From contig NZ_CP160453.1 in the NCBI RefSeq assembly GCF_040744945.1, positions 6,758,001 through 6,822,000 on the forward strand: a DNA stretch of 64,000 bases. The letters run 5' to 3'. Positions 22,101 through 32,400 of the stretch are shown piece after piece. Source of the stretch: Saccharothrix sp. HUAS TT1. Lineage in GTDB: Bacteria; Actinomycetota; Actinomycetes; Mycobacteriales; Pseudonocardiaceae. A model generated the notes under the pieces. It had not been told where the DNA came from. It was given only the letters and a program-made list of their open reading frames with translations, and ran no database searches. The position numbers and the translations under genes are program-made. Position 1 is the first letter of the stretch, and every line of letters begins with the position of its first letter.

Positions 22101-24269
22101 GAACTCGTCCAGCATCGGGTCCATCAGGGCCGAGTGGAACGCGTGGCTCACCGCGAGCCTGCGCACCCGCCGACCGCGCTCGGCCCAGCCGGCGGCCACC
22201 TCGGCGACCGCGTCCTCGACGCCGGACAGCACCGTGGCGCGCGGCCCGTTGACGGCGGCGACCTCCGCGCCCGGCGCCAGCGTGGGGCGCACCTCGTCCA
22301 CCGACGCCTCGACCGCGACCATCGCGCCACCGGGCGGCAGCGCCTGCATCAGCGCGCCGCGGGCGGCGACCAGCCGGCAGGCGTCGGCCAGCGCGAGCAC
22401 GCCGCTGACGTGCGCCGCGGCGATCTCGCCGACCGAGTGGCCGATCAGGACGTCCGGGCGCAGACCCCACGATTCGAACAACCGGAACAATGCGACTTCG
22501 AAGGCGAACAATGCGGGCTGGGTGAACTCCGTCCGGTCCAGCCGGTCGGCCCCCGCGAATTGGCCGGACATGACGTCGCCCAATGTCGCCAACGCGGGTG
22601 GGAACTCCGCCAGCACCGCGTCCCGGGCGGCGCGGAAAACCGGGAAATCGGCGGCCAGGCCGACGCCCATGCCGGTCCGCTGGCTGCCCTGCCCGGAGAA
22701 CAGCACGGCCAGGCCGCGCGGCTTGGCCTGCCCGGTGTGGGTGCCCGGCGCGCGCCGGCCGGCGGCGAGGGCGGCCAGCCGCTCGCGCAGCTCGGTCCGG
22801 TCGTGGGCGGGCAGGACGGCGCGGTGCGCGAACGTGGACCGGGTGGTGGCCAGCGAGTGCGCGAGGTCGACCGGCGTCACGCCGGGGGTCGCGTCGACGT
22901 GGTCGAGCAGCCGCGCGGCCTGGGCCCGCAACGCTTCGGCGCTGTGCGCGTGCAGCGCGAGGGGCACGACCGCGGCGGTCGGAGCGGGCGTCGCGCCGGG
23001 CGCGGCCTCGGCGGCCGGCTCGTGGCCGCTGAGCACGACGTGGCAGTTGGTGCCGCCCATCCCGAACGACGACACGCCCGCGACCGGCAGGTCCCCGGCC
23101 AGCTCGGCGGTCTCCACGACCACCCGGACGCCCAGCCGGTCGAAGTCGATCGCCGGGTTCGGCCGCTCGAAGTTCAGGCTCGGCACCACCATCCGGTGCT
23201 CGACGCACAGCACGGCCTTGATCAGGCCCGCGACGCCCGCCGCGCCCTCCAGGTGGCCGATGTTGGTCTTCACCGAGCCGACCAGCAGCGGGTCGTCGGC
23301 CGGCCGCCCGGCGCCGAGCACCGCGCCCAGCGCCGCCGCCTCGACCGGGTCGCCGACCGGCGTGCCGGTGCCGTGCAGCTCGACGAACCGCACCAGCGCC
23401 GGGTCGACGCCGGCCGCCCGGTACGCCCGGCGCAGCACGTCCTCCTGCGCGCCCTGGCGCGGGGTGGTCAGCGAGTCGCCACCGCCGTCGTTGTTGACCG
23501 CGCTGCCCCGGATGACCGCCCGCACGTGGTCGCCGTCGGCGAGGGCGTCCCGCAGCAGCTTGAGCACGACCACGCCGCCGCCCTCGCCGCGCACGTACCC
23601 GTTCGCCCGCGCGTCGAAGGTGTAGGCGCGGCCCTCGGGGGACAGCCCGCCGAACCGCTCGGCGGTCCGGAAGCCCTCCGCCGCCAGGTTGAGGCCGACG
23701 CCGCCCGCGAACGCGACCGAGCACGCGCCCGCGCGCAGGTCCTGCACCGCCGTGTGCACCGCGACCAGGGACGACGACTGGCCGGAGTCGACCACGACAC
23801 TCGGCCCGCGCAGGCCGAGCACGTAGGACACCCGGTTGGCGATCATCCCCCGGTTCAGGCCGGCCAGCGTGTGCGACGTGATCGCGCCCCGGTCGTGCGC
23901 CAGCTGGGCGTAGTCGCTCGCGATGGCGCCCACGTACACGCCCGCGTCGACGTCCCGGAGCCGCCGCGCGGTCAGCCCGGCGTCCTCGGCGGACTCCCAG
24001 GCCAGCTCCAGCGCCAGCCGCTGCTGCGGGTCCATCGCGGCGGCTTCGCGCGGTGAGATCCGGAAGAACGCGGGGTCGAACCCGTCGACGTGGTCGAGGA
24101 AACCGGCGCGGAACCCGGTGACGTCCTCCGGGCGTCCCGGCGGCGCCTCGGCGACGGCGTCCCGGCCGCCGGTGAGCAGCCGCCAGAAGGCGGCCGGGCT
24201 GTCCGCGCCGGGAAGCCTGCACGACAGCCCGACGACAGCGACGGGTTCGACCGCAGATTCACTGGGCAT
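16179..24269 (-). CDS. Type I PKS, loading module and module 1 (KSQ-AT-ACP / KS-AT-DH-KR-ACP)
   Basis: First protein of the line, 2696 aa, with no N-terminal docking helix, as expected for a loading protein. The first KS has Gln164 in place of the active Cys (DSGQSSS), the KSQ form that decarboxylates malonyl-ACP to an acetyl starter. AT0 has Ser612 and HAFH 709-712 (malonyl). ACP0 Ser935. Module 1: KS Cys1161 and His1296; AT Ser1605 with HAFH 1705-1708 (malonyl); DH His1913 and Asp2071, with Asp1917 where HxxxGxxxxP normally has Gly; KR with TGATGALG (2320-2327), LDD (2406-2408), Tyr2461 and Asn2465; ACP Ser2616. The C-terminal tail ([12 protein letters not shown]) is a docking tail matching the N-terminal helix of the next protein. 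ATG at 24269 has an AAGGAAAG ribosome site. Confidence 0.95.
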   Translation of the reverse strand: MPSESAVEPVAVVGLSCRLPGADSPAAFWRLLTGGRDAVAEAPPGRPEDVTGFRAGFLDHVDGFDPAFFRISPREAAAMDPQQRLALELAWESAEDAGLTARRLRDVDAGVYVGAIASDYAQLAHDRGAITSHTLAGLNRGMIANRVSYVLGLRGPSVVVDSGQSSSLVAVHTAVQDLRAGACSVAFAGGVGLNLAAEGFRTAERFGGLSPEGRAYTFDARANGYVRGEGGGVVVLKLLRDALADGDHVRAVIRGSAVNNDGGGDSLTTPRQGAQEDVLRRAYRAAGVDPALVRFVELHGTGTPVGDPVEAAALGAVLGAGRPADDPLLVGSVKTNIGHLEGAAGVAGLIKAVLCVEHRMVVPSLNFERPNPAIDFDRLGVRVVVETAELAGDLPVAGVSSFGMGGTNCHVVLSGHEPAAEAAPGATPAPTAAVVPLALHAHSAEALRAQAARLLDHVDATPGVTPVDLAHSLATTRSTFAHRAVLPAHDRTELRERLAALAAGRRAPGTHTGQAKPRGLAVLFSGQGSQRTGMGVGLAADFPVFRAARDAVLAEFPPALATLGDVMSGQFAGADRLDRTEFTQPALFAFEVALFRLFESWGLRPDVLIGHSVGEIAAAHVSGVLALADACRLVAARGALMQALPPGGAMVAVEASVDEVRPTLAPGAEVAAVNGPRATVLSGVEDAVAEVAAGWAERGRRVRRLAVSHAFHSALMDPMLDEFRAVVGGLAFDAPRIPIASNLTGRLASGELADPEHWVRHVRDAVLFRDGVRAAEAAGAEVFVEVGPEAVLTGAARDSVVGDGRLFIGSSTAKRPETEALLDAAARLHVAGVDVDWTAVLADAGGRRVPLPTYPFQRGRHWLDGPTSAVPEPRRAADAHAPVAEPADRSVPSAVRDTAEQVADVVRAEVAAIAGLTSARELDTTKPFKDLGFDSIMGVELGDRLSEVIGRGLPSTLVFDHPTPDAVIAFLSGATGAVAQAPTAPPDDDPIVIIGMSCRYPGGVNSPEELWSLVADGRDAISGYPTDRGWDLANLYHPDPEHAGTSYAAGGGFVAGVGDFDAEFFGVSPREALAMDPQQRLLLEASWEVLERAGVDPRSLRGSDTGVFAGLMYHDYGDGYDRLPTNLQGHRMTGSAGSVASGRVAYSFGFEGPAVTVDTACSSSLVALHLAVRSLRSGETSLALVGGVTVMSSPFTFVEFSRQRGLSADGRCKAFSAAADGTGWAEGVGVLLVERLSDARRNGHRVLAVVRGSAVNQDGASNGLTAPNGPSQERVIRRALADARLSTSDVDVVEAHGTGTRLGDPIEAQALLATYGQDRDRPLWLGSIKSNIGHTQAAAGIAGVIKVVMAMRHNVLPRTLHVDQPSPLVNWDSGAVSVLTEPVGWPAGDRPRRAGVSSFGISGTNAHVVVEEPPAEDVAERAPLPAVPVVLSARSGTALRAHAARLAESITGSDPVDFAHTLATRSPLEHRAVVVGSTVDDVRRGLVAVAEGDDAVVGGARSGVRTAFLFTGQGSQRPRMGWELHRDHPVFAAALDEACGQVDVWLEGHVERPLREVLFAEDGTPDADLLGATVYTQPALFALEVALFRLVEHLGVRPDFLAGHSVGEIAAAHVSGVLSLADAAALVAARGRLMQSLPPGGAMVAIAATEESVAPLLAPWPGRVSIAAVNGPSAVVVSGAAEAVADVADRAAGAGARTKALRVSHAFHSPLMEPVLDEFRAVLSGLSFHDPVIPVVSTVTGKRIGDEMSSPDYWVNHARQAVRFHDAVRALQAEGVTAFLELGPDGVLTAAGRHSALSGDEGGPEFIPSLRKGRPEVSAVLGAVGRLHVLGHDVRWPAWFAGSGARLADLPTYPFQRKRFWLDRVDPPGSASALGLRPAEHPLLGAAVDVAGTGGLLFTGVLSTAGQPWVADHVVGDTVLAPGTLFLELAARAADAVGLAGVAELLLEAPLPLGSAGEARVQVAVGAPEADGRRSVTVHSTSGDEWTRHATGYLADDVPTAVEPVTWPPAGAEEVPVEELYDGLDAAGLRYGPSFANVRRAWRSGEEVFTEVSLPEDVDGSAYRIHPALLDAVLHGAGAFGFFTDEGAVKLPFAWSGVTVHGAGARAVRARLTRAGADAVAIRVVDEAGAPIATVESLAVRPVPHSRLATTRTPLTLEWTPLPTPATTPDRLVLAEDADLASAATAPVVVAPLFDLPDAPTPDAVRHATHRALALVQAWLADERRADSRLVLATRGAAGDDVTNLPGAAVWGLVRSALRENPGRFALLDVDDPAAVHTTALPDDEPQVAVRAGVAHAPRLSRATRPGQLPALGDGTVLVTGATGALGALVARRLVTAHGVRRLLLTGRRGPAAEGAAGLVAELTGLGAHVDLVACDVADRDALAALLAAIPADHPLTGVVHTAGVLDDGVVGALTPDRVDTVLRPKVDAAWHLHELTGDLAAFVLFSSASGVFGAAGQANYAAANAFLDALAAHRRAHGLVATSMAWAPWAEAGMAGALDRTSLNRLAKIGMTAVSDDEGLALFDAALAVEDAVVVPLGQLSTSDSTEPLLRGLVRRAPAPARRAAPAVRLTELTGPQRGVAAQNIVRTVVAAVLEHGPDDVLDLRRGFKELGVDSLIGLELRNRLNAATGLRLPATLVFDHPTPAALVALLTAEEEQEQFEAPAPPPPTPTPSADGIDDMDVADLLRLARGEADA
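20589..21095. repeat. KS gene-conversion tract, copy in module 1
   Basis: Partner of the tract at 10324-10829, in the KS of module 1. The divergent stretch between the two matching blocks encodes the module-specific KS loop ([13 protein letters not shown] here, [12 protein letters not shown] in module 3). Confidence 0.85.
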
Positions 24270-24382
24270 GTCTTTCCTTACGTCCGGATCGCCCCAAGGC
24301 GGAACGGCGTGCGGAACCGACTCCGAATTCCACGGCGAGAATTTGTCGAGTCGAATTGACCGGCGACGCCCGTGGGCCCAAC

Positions 24383-24426
24383 GTTATGCACGGCCGGGAA
24401 CAGCGCCAACCCCTCAGCCACCCCTA
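24383..24426 (-). promoter_or_regulatory. Promoter region of the PKS operon with 11-bp-spaced heptamers
   Basis: On the minus strand, TAGGGGT (24426-24420) and GAGGGGT (24415-24409) are direct repeats at exactly 11-bp steps. A -10-like CATAAC (24388-24383) follows 20 bp further on. The layout resembles AfsR/SARP operators, although the gap to the -10 is longer than the roughly 8 bp of classical SARP promoters. Similar repeats precede other units of this cluster. Confidence 0.5.
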
Positions 24427-24491
24427 GCCGGCAGCGCCCGGGGCAAAGGGGAGGTGGTAGGGGTGAATTGATCGAAAGGGGAATGGAGAAA

Positions 24492-24531
24492 GCCACCCGC
24501 GAGGCACCTGGGCAGGTGCGACGCGGGTGGC
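24492..24531 (-). terminator. Hairpin terminator after the LuxR-type regulator
   Basis: Nested inverted repeat: GCCACCCGC (24492-24500) pairs with GCGGGTGGC (24523-24531), and GCACCTG (24504-24510) pairs with CAGGTGC (24513-24519). There is a small internal mismatch loop and no U-tract. It lies 20 bp past the regulator stop and separates it from the PKS promoter. Confidence 0.6.
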
Positions 24532-24551
24532 CGGTGAGGGGTGGTGCGGTG

Positions 24552-27371
24552 CTAGCTGGCGCGGACGCCCAGTTGCTCGACCGCGAGGTCGGCGGGCAGG
24601 TCGGACCGGCTCTTGACGTTGAGCTTGCGGTAGACCCTGGTCAGGTGCTGCTCCACGGTGCTGACCGTGATGAACAGCCGGGCGGAGATCTGCCGGTTGC
24701 TCAGGCCGCGCACGGCCAGTGCCGCCACCCGCGTCTCCGCGTTGGTCAGCAGCTCCGCCACCGGGTGCCCGGACGGGATGTCCTCGGCGGGCTCCTCGGC
24801 CTCCGGGTCGACCACCACCGCCTCGGCGCCCGTCGCGCGCAGGACCGTGCCCGCGTGCCAGTCGAGCAGGCGCGCCTTGCTCTCCTGCCCGACCGCGCGC
24901 GTCGCCGCCGCCAGGTCGGACAGCACCCCGGCGAGCTCGATCGGCGTGGCCGAGCCGCGCAGCAGCTCGGCCGCCTGCTCCAGCAGGTCGCGCCGCTGGT
25001 GCACCGGGCTGCACGAGGCCATCGCCCACAGCGACTCGGCGAGCAGCCGGTGCTCGTGCGGCCGGCACAGCTCCAGCTGCGCCGCCGCCAGCGCCCGCGC
25101 CTGCTCGACGCGCCCCAGGGCGAGGGCGGCCCGCGCCACGTCACCGCGCCAGGGGAACAGCGCGGGCACGTCGCAGTCCCACTCGGTGACGCGGTCGCCG
25201 ATCGTGGTGAAGTCCTCGAACGCGAGTTCCGGCTGGTTGACCGCCAGGTGGTAGCGGCCCCTGGCCCGCAGGTAGCCCATGCCGAGCGGCGACTCGAACA
25301 CGCCGGCCGACAGCGGCACCCGCAGCAGCTCGGCCGCCCGGTCGTGCCGCCCGGTCAGCGCGCACACCCGCAGCAGCACGCCCAGCGGCTGGCCGACGCC
25401 GACACCCCAGTGCTCGGGCGGCACGATCGAGAACGCCGCCTCCGCCTGCCGGCCCGCCTCGGTGACCGCGCCGCGCCGCAGCGCGAGTTCCGCCCGGCCC
25501 GCCGCGAAGGCCGCCCGCCGGAACCGCGACGGGTTGGCGTCCACCTCGGCCTGGAAGCCGCGCGCCCAGCGGTCCGCCGCCGTCACGTCGTCCGCCGCGG
25601 CGAGCGCGAACAGCGCGACCACCACCTCCACCGCGGACCCGGTGTCCACCTTGGACATCTGGAGCAACCGCTTGGCCGCCTCGGTGGTCCTGGCCGACGG
25701 GCCGGAGGTGAACATCTCCCACATCAGCTGCGCGGCCTGCTTGCCCGGGTAGGTCAGCGGCACGGCCGGCGCGTGCCGGTCGGCCGGCTCGACCTCGACC
25801 GAGGCCGGGTGGACGACCGCCAGCCAGGTGCGCAACCGGTCCACCACCGCGGCCGTGTCGGCGTCGCCCTCCTGCCACGACGCGGCGACGGTGCGCAGCG
25901 TCTCCTGCGCGCCCGCGCGGTCGCCCAGCGCGATCTGCAGCACGCCGACCTGGCCCGCGTGCTGGCCGTACAGCGTGCCCGACCGGATGGACCGCATCAG
26001 GGCGGGCACCCGGCGCGCCGCCGCCGAGGTGTCCAGGTGCAGCTCGACCCTGGCGAGCATGGCCGAGGTGACCACGCTCGCCGGGTGGTCCGGGTCGCAC
26101 CGGGCGGCCAGCCGCAGCAGGTCGAGCGCGCGCTCCAGGTCCTCGCCCGCCAGCGCGTGCTCGGCCGCCTCGTGCAGCACGGGCAGCGCGTACCCGCGGC
26201 CGACGTGGTCGGCGGCCAGCAGGTGCTCGGCCACCACCGACGACGGCGCGTTGTGCTGCACCAGCAGGTCCGCCGCCTTGCGGTGCAGCTCGACCCGCTC
26301 GTCCTGGGTCATCGCCCGGAGCACCGCCTCCGCGCCTTCGGGGTGCCGAAACCGGACGCCGTCGACCACGCCGAGCATGTCGAGCGCGTCGAGGGTGCAG
26401 CGGGTGGTGCCCAGGTCGAGGCCGACGAGCTGGCTCAGCAGCCGCTCGGTGACCGCGTCGCCGAGCACCGCGATGCCGCGGGCCACCGCGAGCCCGACCG
26501 GGTCGCTGCGGTAGAGCCCGCACAGCAGCGCCTTGCCGTAGCGGTTGCCCACGACGACGTCGTGCTCGCCGTCGGCGGATGCCCGGTTGTCCTCCACCAG
26601 GCCCCTGGTGAGCTGCGGGTTGCCGCCGGTGATGGCGTGCACGTCCGCGGCCCACCGCTGCGCCGCGGGTCGGCCGAACTCCTGGTCGAGCAGCGCTTCG
26701 ACGCCGCGCGGCGTCAGCGGTTCCAGCGGCACCGACACCGAGTACGGCGCCGGCGGGATCTCCGCCTGGAACGAGAGGTCGAGCAGCTGGCTGCCGTCCG
26801 GCGCGGCGAGCACCACCAGCAGCCTGGCCGACCGCACCCGGCGGACGAACGCCGACAGCACGCGCAGCGACGGCGTGTCCGCGTGGTGGATGTCGTCGAT
26901 GGCGACCACCAGCGGGCCGCCCGCCGACGCGTGCTCCACCAGCTCGTGCAGCGCCAGGTGCACCCGGTGGAAGATGCGCCCGGCGATCGGCGAGCTGCCG
27001 TCCTGGGACAGCACCGCGGACAGGTTGTCGTTGACCAGCGGCACGACGTCCGCGGCCGAGTGGTACGGCAGGTCGGCGGACCGGAACAGCTGGGCCAGGA
27101 CCCCGAAGGGGACCGCCTGCTCGGTGCGGAAGGCGGTCGCCGACACGTGCGCGGCGCCCGCCGCGACGGCCTGACCGGCGAACGCGTGCAGCAGTTCTGA
27201 CTTGCCGAACCCGGCCGGGCCCGAGACCACGGCCATCCTGGTGTTGCCCCACCGGGCGGCGGCCAGCAGGTCGTGCAGCACGGACAGCTGCCGTGCGCGG
27301 TCGTGCAAGGTCGGTTGTGCGACTTCGATTCCGGCTGGTTGTTGCCAGCGTAACAACGCGCTCTTGCCCAT
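24552..27371 (-). CDS. LuxR-family LAL transcriptional regulator
   Basis: Large ATP-binding LuxR (LAL) regulator, 939 aa, a class that commonly acts as pathway-specific activator of modular PKS clusters. Walker A is GPAGFGKS (51-58) and Walker B is LVVAIDD (Asp159-Asp160). A long alpha-helical, TPR-like middle follows, and a LuxR HTH fills the last 65 or so residues (TRVAALAVRGLSNRQIS through VEQHLTRVYRKL). The ATG at 27371 is supported by GGGGGAG about 6 nt upstream. It sits between the exporter gene and the first PKS gene, on the same strand. A hairpin follows its stop, so it is probably transcribed separately from the PKS genes. Which promoters it binds is unknown; the AGGGGT-type repeats in this cluster are candidates. 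Confidence 0.9.
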   Translation of the reverse strand: MGKSALLRWQQPAGIEVAQPTLHDRARQLSVLHDLLAAARWGNTRMAVVSGPAGFGKSELLHAFAGQAVAAGAAHVSATAFRTEQAVPFGVLAQLFRSADLPYHSAADVVPLVNDNLSAVLSQDGSSPIAGRIFHRVHLALHELVEHASAGGPLVVAIDDIHHADTPSLRVLSAFVRRVRSARLLVVLAAPDGSQLLDLSFQAEIPPAPYSVSVPLEPLTPRGVEALLDQEFGRPAAQRWAADVHAITGGNPQLTRGLVEDNRASADGEHDVVVGNRYGKALLCGLYRSDPVGLAVARGIAVLGDAVTERLLSQLVGLDLGTTRCTLDALDMLGVVDGVRFRHPEGAEAVLRAMTQDERVELHRKAADLLVQHNAPSSVVAEHLLAADHVGRGYALPVLHEAAEHALAGEDLERALDLLRLAARCDPDHPASVVTSAMLARVELHLDTSAAARRVPALMRSIRSGTLYGQHAGQVGVLQIALGDRAGAQETLRTVAASWQEGDADTAAVVDRLRTWLAVVHPASVEVEPADRHAPAVPLTYPGKQAAQLMWEMFTSGPSARTTEAAKRLLQMSKVDTGSAVEVVVALFALAAADDVTAADRWARGFQAEVDANPSRFRRAAFAAGRAELALRRGAVTEAGRQAEAAFSIVPPEHWGVGVGQPLGVLLRVCALTGRHDRAAELLRVPLSAGVFESPLGMGYLRARGRYHLAVNQPELAFEDFTTIGDRVTEWDCDVPALFPWRGDVARAALALGRVEQARALAAAQLELCRPHEHRLLAESLWAMASCSPVHQRRDLLEQAAELLRGSATPIELAGVLSDLAAATRAVGQESKARLLDWHAGTVLRATGAEAVVVDPEAEEPAEDIPSGHPVAELLTNAETRVAALAVRGLSNRQISARLFITVSTVEQHLTRVYRKLNVKSRSDLPADLAVEQLGVRAS

Positions 27372-27663
27372 GTTCTACTCCCCCAAGCGTCAAAACAGGG
27401 TCAGTGCACTCGGCGTCGCCTCACATCGTGCATTCGACTGCAGCGTCGCGGACGAAAGCCCCAGTATTCGCGCCGGTGCCCGAACCCCCTAATGCACAAC
27501 ATGGCACCACCGGGCCTCGCGGTCAACGGGTAACACACTGCCACCAATGGCGGTTGCGCCGCCCAGGGGGTTACCGACCAGCACATTCAGTGATACCGGG
27601 AAACGCCGATTCGGCACATCCCCGGGCGGGAATGCACCGAATCGACAGGACACCGGCCTATTG
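27372..27663. other. Intergenic region upstream of the LuxR-type regulator
   Basis: About 290 bp without a supported gene. On the minus strand a single TTAGGGGGT (27492-27484) lies 15 bp before a -10-like AATACT (27468-27463). This is a plausible promoter for the regulator and a possible single copy of the cluster motif. The exporter terminator occupies the right end. Confidence 0.4.
27607..27644 (-). terminator. Hairpin terminator after the MFS exporter
   Basis: CGATTCGG (27607-27614) pairs with CCGAATCG (27637-27644). Inside it, ATCCCCG and CGGGAAT extend the stem with one mismatch. It lies 20 bp past the exporter stop. Confidence 0.55.
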
Positions 27664-29241
27664 TTATGCGCTGCGCTCCTCGACGGCGCCGACGGTGTCG
27701 GGGACCGACTCCTCGCCGGCCTCCGCCGCGCCACCTGCGGATCGCCGAAGCACCGCGAGCACGAGCACGGCCAGCACCGCCGTGATGCCCGCGTTGATCC
27801 ACGAGGCCACGTTGAGCCCTTCGGTGAACGCGTCGCGCGCCGCGTTCAGCAGGTCGGGCAGCCCGGCCGCGGCCTCGTTCGCGGTGGCCACCGAGTCGCG
27901 CACCGCCTCGGCCGACTCCGCGTCGAGGTCGGCCGGGATCGCGCCCTCGACCTGGCTGCGGTAGACGGCCGTGCCGACGGTGCCGACGGTGGCCACGCCG
28001 AGCGCCACGCCGAACTCGGAGCTGGCCTCGGACATCGACGCGGCCGAACCGGCCTTCTCCGGCGGCGCCGAGCTGACGACGAGGTCGGTGCCGAGCACCA
28101 GCAGCGAGCTCGTGCCGATGAACGCGACGGTGACGCCGGTGATCAGCAGCGGCAGCCCGGAGACGCGGTCCACCTGCGTCATCAGCAGGTAGCCGACGGT
28201 GGAGATGCCCATGCCGATGGCGACCACGACGGCCGGCGACATGCGGCGCACCAGCACCGGCGTCGCCATCGAGCCCGCGACCATGCCGACCGCGGACGGC
28301 AGCATCCACAGGCCCGCCCGGATGGGCGACATGCCCTGCACCGACTGGAGGTACTGCGTGTAGAACAGCACCGCGCCGCCGACCGTGGCCATGCACAGCA
28401 GCAACGTCACCAGCGCCGTGCTGAACGCGCGGTTGGAGAACAGCCGCAGGTCCATCAGCGGGTCGTCCAGGCCGCGCTGCCTGCGCACGAACACCACGCC
28501 GAACACCAGGCCGACGACGATGGCGGCGACGGGCACGGCCTGCAGGCCGTCCTCGGCGAGCTTCTTGATGCCGTAGATCACCGGGAGCACGGCCAGCAGC
28601 GACAGCAGCACGCTCACCAGGTCGAGGCGACCGCTGTCCGGGTCGCGGTACTCCGGCAGCAGCAGCGGGCCGAGCACGACGAGCAGCAGCATCACCGGGA
28701 CGCCCAGCAGGAACACCGAGCCCCACCAGAAGTTCTCCAGCAGCAGGCCGCCGACCAGCGGGCCGATCGCGGTGCCGACCGAGAAGCACATCATCCACAC
28801 GCCGATGGCGGTGCCGCGCTGCCGGTCGTCGCGGAACATCGTGCTGATCAGCGCCAGCGTCGACGGCATCAGCGTCGCGCCCGCCACACCGAGCAGCGCC
28901 CGCGCCGCGATCAGCAGCTCGGCGCTGTTGGCGTAGGCGGCCAGCGCGGACGCGATGCCGAACGCCACGGCGCCGATGAGGAGCAGCTTGCGCCGACCGA
29001 TGCGGTCGCCGAGCGTGCCCATGGTGAGCAGGAAGCCGGCGATCATGAACCCGTAGATGTCCATGATCCACAGCAGTTGGGAGCTGCTGGGCTGGAGGTC
29101 CGCGCCGAGGTGCGGCACGGCCAGGTACAGCACGCTCATGTCGAGGGCCAGCAGCAGGGTGGGCAGTGCCAGGACGACAAGCCCCACCCACTCGCGGGCG
29201 CCTGCCCGGTCGGGTGCCTCGGGCGGGGTGGTGGATGACAT
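27664..29241 (-). CDS. MFS drug exporter, DHA2 (14-TMS, EmrB/QacA) family
   Basis: Integral membrane proton-driven exporter, 525 aa, likely exporting the cluster product and giving self-resistance. The first helix carries the family motif in the form LDMSVLYLAVP (usual form LDxTVxNVALP). The loop 2-3 motif A reads GTLGDRIGRRKLLL. Motif C-like GTAIGPLVGGLLLE lies in TMS5. About 14 hydrophobic segments can be counted, and the C-terminal tail is acidic. The ATG at 29241 has an AGAAGGA ribosome site. It is transcribed away from the large AfsR/SARP-type regulator across a 219-bp shared promoter region and ends in a hairpin. Substrate assignment rests on context only. Confidence 0.9.
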   Translation of the reverse strand: MSSTTPPEAPDRAGAREWVGLVVLALPTLLLALDMSVLYLAVPHLGADLQPSSSQLLWIMDIYGFMIAGFLLTMGTLGDRIGRRKLLLIGAVAFGIASALAAYANSAELLIAARALLGVAGATLMPSTLALISTMFRDDRQRGTAIGVWMMCFSVGTAIGPLVGGLLLENFWWGSVFLLGVPVMLLLVVLGPLLLPEYRDPDSGRLDLVSVLLSLLAVLPVIYGIKKLAEDGLQAVPVAAIVVGLVFGVVFVRRQRGLDDPLMDLRLFSNRAFSTALVTLLLCMATVGGAVLFYTQYLQSVQGMSPIRAGLWMLPSAVGMVAGSMATPVLVRRMSPAVVVAIGMGISTVGYLLMTQVDRVSGLPLLITGVTVAFIGTSSLLVLGTDLVVSSAPPEKAGSAASMSEASSEFGVALGVATVGTVGTAVYRSQVEGAIPADLDAESAEAVRDSVATANEAAAGLPDLLNAARDAFTEGLNVASWINAGITAVLAVLVLAVLRRSAGGAAEAGEESVPDTVGAVEERSA

Positions 29242-29382
29242 CGTGAATCCTTCTGTTCCTCGGCTGACCGCCGCGGTTGGCGCGGCCGTTCGGTGGGTAC
29301 CACCGGCGTGGGTCGCGCCCACGACGGGTGCGCGCACAACCGGTTCGCGGTACCGCTGGGCCAGCGTGGCCGAAGTGCCTTT

Positions 29383-29395
29383 CGGGGGAACCCCG
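29383..29395. promoter_or_regulatory. Possible operator between exporter and AfsR-type regulator genes
   Basis: Inverted repeat CGGGG-GAA-CCCCG in the divergent promoter region. A 10-bp perfect palindrome, GCGGTACCGC, lies just to its left (29347-29356). Either could be a regulator binding site; nothing in the sequence says which regulator. Confidence 0.3.
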
Positions 29396-29423
29396 GCCGC
29401 CTTTCGGTGATCTTGCGGAATCC

Positions 29424-29461
29424 TTGCGACGACCACGTGATCACCCGCTAGCGTGGAATCA
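29424..29461 (+). promoter_or_regulatory. Promoter of the AfsR/SARP-type regulator, probably giving a leaderless transcript
   Basis: A -35-like TTGCGA (29424-29429) and a -10-like TAGCGT (29449-29454) are 19 bp apart. The ATG begins only 6 bp after the -10 box, so transcription would start at or next to the start codon. No clear ribosome site lies upstream of the ATG. Confidence 0.45.
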
Positions 29462-32400
29462 TGCGTTTCGGACTTCTCGGACCCCTCTCCGTCCGGGGAG
29501 ACGACGGCGAGCCGGTGCGGGTGCCGGAGCGCAAGGTCCGCGTCCTGCTCGCCGCGCTGCTGCTCGGCGAGGGCCGCACGGTCTCCACGGCTCGGCTGGT
29601 CGAGGCGCTGTGGGGTGACCGGCACCCGGTGAACCCGACCGCCGCGCTGCAGACCAAGGCGTCCCACGTGCGCCGGTTGCTGGACGTGTTGACGCCGGGC
29701 GGCCGGGAACGGCTCATCACCGAACCCTCGGGCTACCGGCTGGCGCTGGAGCCGGGCGCCGTCGACGCGGAGGTGTTCGCCGAGCTGACGGCCAGGGCGT
29801 ACGCGAGCGAGGACCCGCAGGTCAAGGCGGCGGTGCTGGCCGACGCGCTGGCGCTGTGGCGCGGTCCGGCGCTGGTCGACTTCGTCGACGACGACTTCGC
29901 CCGCGCGGCCACCGCGCGGTTGGAGGAGCTGCGGCTCACCGCGGTCGAGGAGCGGGCCGAGGCGCGGTTGCGGCTGGGCGAGCACCGCCTCCTCGTCGGC
30001 GACCTGGACGACCTGGTGGTGCTGCACCCGTTCCGGGAACGGCTGCGCGCCGCGCACCTGCTGGCCCTGTACCGGTCGGGCAGGCAGAGCGCCGCGCTGA
30101 CCGAGTTCGCGGCGCTGCGCGCCCGGCTGCGCGACGAGTTCGGCCTGGACCCCGGCGACGGCCTGGTCGCGCTGCACCGGGCGATCCTGACCCGCGACCC
30201 GGCGCTCGACTCGCCCGCGGCGCCCGCGACGTCGGTCGCCCGGCCGCGGCACAACGTGCCGGTGCCGCTGACCGAGCTGGTCGGCCGCTCGACGGCGGTG
30301 GACGCGGTGCGGCGGCTGCTGGCCACGAACCGGCTGGTGACGCTCACCGGGCCGGGCGGTGTCGGCAAGACCAGGCTGGCCGTGGAGGCGGCGAACCAGC
30401 TGGTGGACGAGTTCGCCGACGGCGTGTGGCTGGTGGAGCTGGCCGAGCGCAGGCACCGGGGCGTGCCGGCGTCACCACCCGAGTTGGCCGAGGTCGCCGA
30501 GGTGGTGGCGGGCGCGCTGGACGTCCGGGACGACGCCAGCGGCGCGGGCCTGCTCACCGACGGGCCGCCGATCGACCTGCCCGCGCGGCTGAGCGCGGCG
30601 GTGCGGCACAAGCGGATGCTGCTGATCCTGGACAACTGCGAGCACCTGCTGGAGCCGGTGGCCGAACTCGCCGCGACGCTGCTGCGCGCGGGCGCGGACC
30701 TGAAGGTGCTGGCGACCAGCCGCGAACCGCTCGGCCTGGCGGGCGAGGTGCTGTGGCCGGTGCCGCCGCTGGACCTGCCGGGCAGCACCAGGCAGGTCGA
30801 GCGGCTGCGCGAGAGCAGCGCGGTGCGGCTGTTCGTGCAGCGGGCCGCGGCGACCGCGCCGGGGTTCGCGCTGACGGCGGAGAACGCCGAGGCGGTCGCC
30901 TCGGTCTGCGCGAAGCTCGACGGCATCCCGCTGGCGCTGGAGCTGGCCGCCACCAGGGTCCGCGCCCTGGACCCGGCCGAGCTGGCCGCCCGGCTGGACG
31001 ACCGGTTCCGGGTGCTCGACAGCGGGCTGCGCGGCGCGCCGGCCCGGCAGCAGACGCTGCGCGCGGTGATCGACTGGAGCTGGGACCTGCTCACCGCGTC
31101 CGAGCGGACCGCGTTGCGCAGGCTCGCGCTGCTCAGCGGCGACTGGACGGTGGAGGCGGCCGAGGCGGTGGCCGGTTTCGGCGAGCTGGCGCCGCGCGCG
31201 GTGCTGCCGCTGCTGGCCCGGCTGGTGGACCGGTCGCTGGTGGCGACCGCGCAGACCGGCGCGGGCACCCGCTACCGGCTGCTCGGCTCGGTGGCCGCGT
31301 ACGCGCTGGAGCGGCTGCGGGAGGCGGGCGAGGCGGACGCCGTGCTGCTGCGGCACGACGAGTACTACACGGCGCTGTGCGAGCGGGCCGAGCCGCACCT
31401 GCGCGGCCACGAGCAGCAGAAGTGGATCCGCGGGCTCGACGCGGACAACGCCGGCGTCCGCTCCGCGCTGGAGAGCGCGGTGCGCCGCCGGGACGCGCCG
31501 ATGGCGTTGCGCCTGGTCAACGCCCTGTCCTGGTACTGGGTGCTGCGCGGCAGGCTGGGCGAGGCGCACCGGTGGGCCGGTTGCGCGCTCGACCTGGCGA
31601 CCGAGGCGGACGCGGCGGCGGCCAACGTGGCGGCGTGGCGGCTCGGGATCGCGATGCTGGTCGGCGCGGACCCCGGCGGCCGGGACCGGGCGGACGAGGT
31701 GCTGCGCCGGTTCGACCGGCTCGACCACCCGCGGTGCCGGGCGCGGGCCGAGTGGTTCCTGGGCTTCGCGCACCTGACCACCGGCGGCATCGAGGACAGC
31801 GAGGCGCTGGTGCGCAGCGCGTACGTCCGGTTCCGCGAGAGCGACGACCGCTGGGGCACGGCGGCGGCGCTGACCACGCAGAGCCTGCACGCGCTGTTCC
31901 GGGGCGACCTGCGGGCGGTGCGGCGGCACGGCGAGGCCGGGTTGGCGCTGTTCAGCGAGCTGGGCGACCGCTGGGGCCGGCTGCAGGCGGTGGACGCGCT
32001 GGGGTCGCTGGCCGCGATCAGCGGCGACTACGTCGCGGCGGGCAGGCTCGACCGGGACGGCCTGCGCACCGCCGAGGAGCTGGGGCTGTGGACCGAGGTG
32101 TCGCACAGCCTGTCCCGGATGGGCCGGGTGGCCCTGCTGACCGGCGACTACGCCCAGGCCGACGAGCTGCACGAGCGGGCCAGGCGGCTCGCGGCCGAGC
32201 AGAGCAACCGGCTCGGCGAGCTGTTCGCCGAGATGGGCCTGGCCCTGGGCGCGCGCCGGCGCGGCGACTTCGAGCTGGCCGAGCGCAAGCTGCGGGCCCT
32301 GATGCGGTTCACCCCGGACCGCACCCCCGACCACGGCGACGCGCTGCTGCTCGCCGAACTGGGCTTCGTCGCCGAGCAGCGCGGCGCGGCCGACGAGGCG

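Noticed and set aside
16179..24269. The amino-acid subcluster supplying the PKS starter unit
   Set aside because: The loading module has a KSQ (Gln164) and a malonyl-type AT, which make the acetyl starter themselves; no aminoacyl-transfer domain or VinK-like protein is present in the window.
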